This document shows, piece by piece, positions 13,363-13,483 of a DNA stretch of 13,483 nt. Both the position numbers and the translations under genes were made by a program. This stretch comes from Firmicutes bacterium UBA994 (GTDB lineage: Bacteria > Bacillota > UBA994). The stretch's first letter is position 1; every line of letters starts with the position of its first letter. Location of the stretch: positions 1 to 13,483 of the forward strand of contig DBBC01000154.1 in NCBI GenBank assembly GCA_002292025.1, given 5' to 3'. Under the pieces are notes generated by a model that did not search any database, had not been told where the DNA came from, and was given only the letters and a program-made list of their open reading frames with translations.

Positions 13363-13483
13363 CTACTCCCTGCCGCAAACAGCCCTGAAATACTCCACAG
13401 GCTTATCTAGCTTCTGTGCCAACACACGAATTGTTGCAGCTGGCGGATTGCACGCATTGCGATCAATCTAGTCCCGCCTCTTT
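13363..13483 (-). pseudogene. Possible tail of an XRE-type helix-turn-helix gene, interrupted by a stop
   Basis: On the - strand, the frame ending with TAG at 13365-13363 reads IDRNACNPPAATIRVLAQKL followed by DKPVEYFRAVCGRE. The NPPAATIRVLAQKLDKPVEYF part strongly resembles the last two helices of an XRE/Cro-CI domain (compare the usual pattern of NPsl-TL-LA-aLdvp-eyF). A TAG at 13470-13468 interrupts the frame directly upstream, where the recognition helix should be, and the window ends 13 bases later, so no full gene can be seen. It may be a decayed gene, a frameshifted one, or a chance match. Confidence 0.35.

Noticed and set aside
13280..13378. A possible start of a REP-associated transposase on the - strand (NSGIAVTLRRVRPTTQTYIF)
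   Set aside because: There is loose resemblance to the GIYH-V-LRG-N-Q-IF pattern, but the key His is missing and the frame does not continue into the known domain.

Overview
The window looks like a chromosomal segment of a mid-to-high GC member of the Bacillota (clostridial or related lineage). Evidence for this: strong AGGAGG-type ribosome binding sites, GTG and TTG starts, a Bacillus/Clostridium-type LexA box, a DUF896 (YnzC-like) gene, an ECF transporter S component beside a type III pantothenate kinase, and histidine-degradation genes next to formate-tetrahydrofolate ligase. The species cannot be named from this sequence. No rRNA, tRNA, CRISPR array, insertion sequence or prophage was seen.

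Left part (1-3122, + strand): the 3' end of hutI (imidazolonepropionase), a 58-residue membrane protein gene that overlaps the hutI end in another frame, an FTCD_C-family cyclodeaminase/cyclohydrolase, and fhs. Together these can take the one-carbon unit of histidine (formimino group) through methenyl- and formyl-tetrahydrofolate to formate, with ATP made by Fhs running in reverse. Two copies of an approximately 80-base dyad-symmetric repeat lie in opposite orientation on either side of fhs.

Middle part (3242-7745): a CPBP-like membrane protein whose protease motifs appear degenerate (- strand). Divergent from it is a likely two-gene operon of a divergent coaX and an ECF S component, suggesting uptake and phosphorylation of pantothenate or a related compound. 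This is followed by convergent dinB (DNA polymerase IV, - strand), whose promoter carries a clear LexA-type operator. Divergent from dinB is a small DUF896 gene, a family linked to the SOS locus in Bacillus.

Right part (7746-13178): a three-gene operon of an OmpR-family response regulator, its sensor histidine kinase (ATGA overlap) and a large RND-type exporter. It is closed by a strong hairpin, with no membrane fusion or outer-membrane partner gene in the unit. The last 300 bases hold a phased short-repeat/palindrome element and, on the - strand at the edge, what looks like the tail of an XRE-type helix-turn-helix gene with an in-frame stop.

Most genes belong to well-known families. The less ordinary items are the overlapping small membrane gene, the phased dyad repeats around fhs, the motif-depleted CPBP protein, the divergent CoaX, and the proline-rich insert in the RND pump. 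I saw no convincing evidence of a wholly new system.
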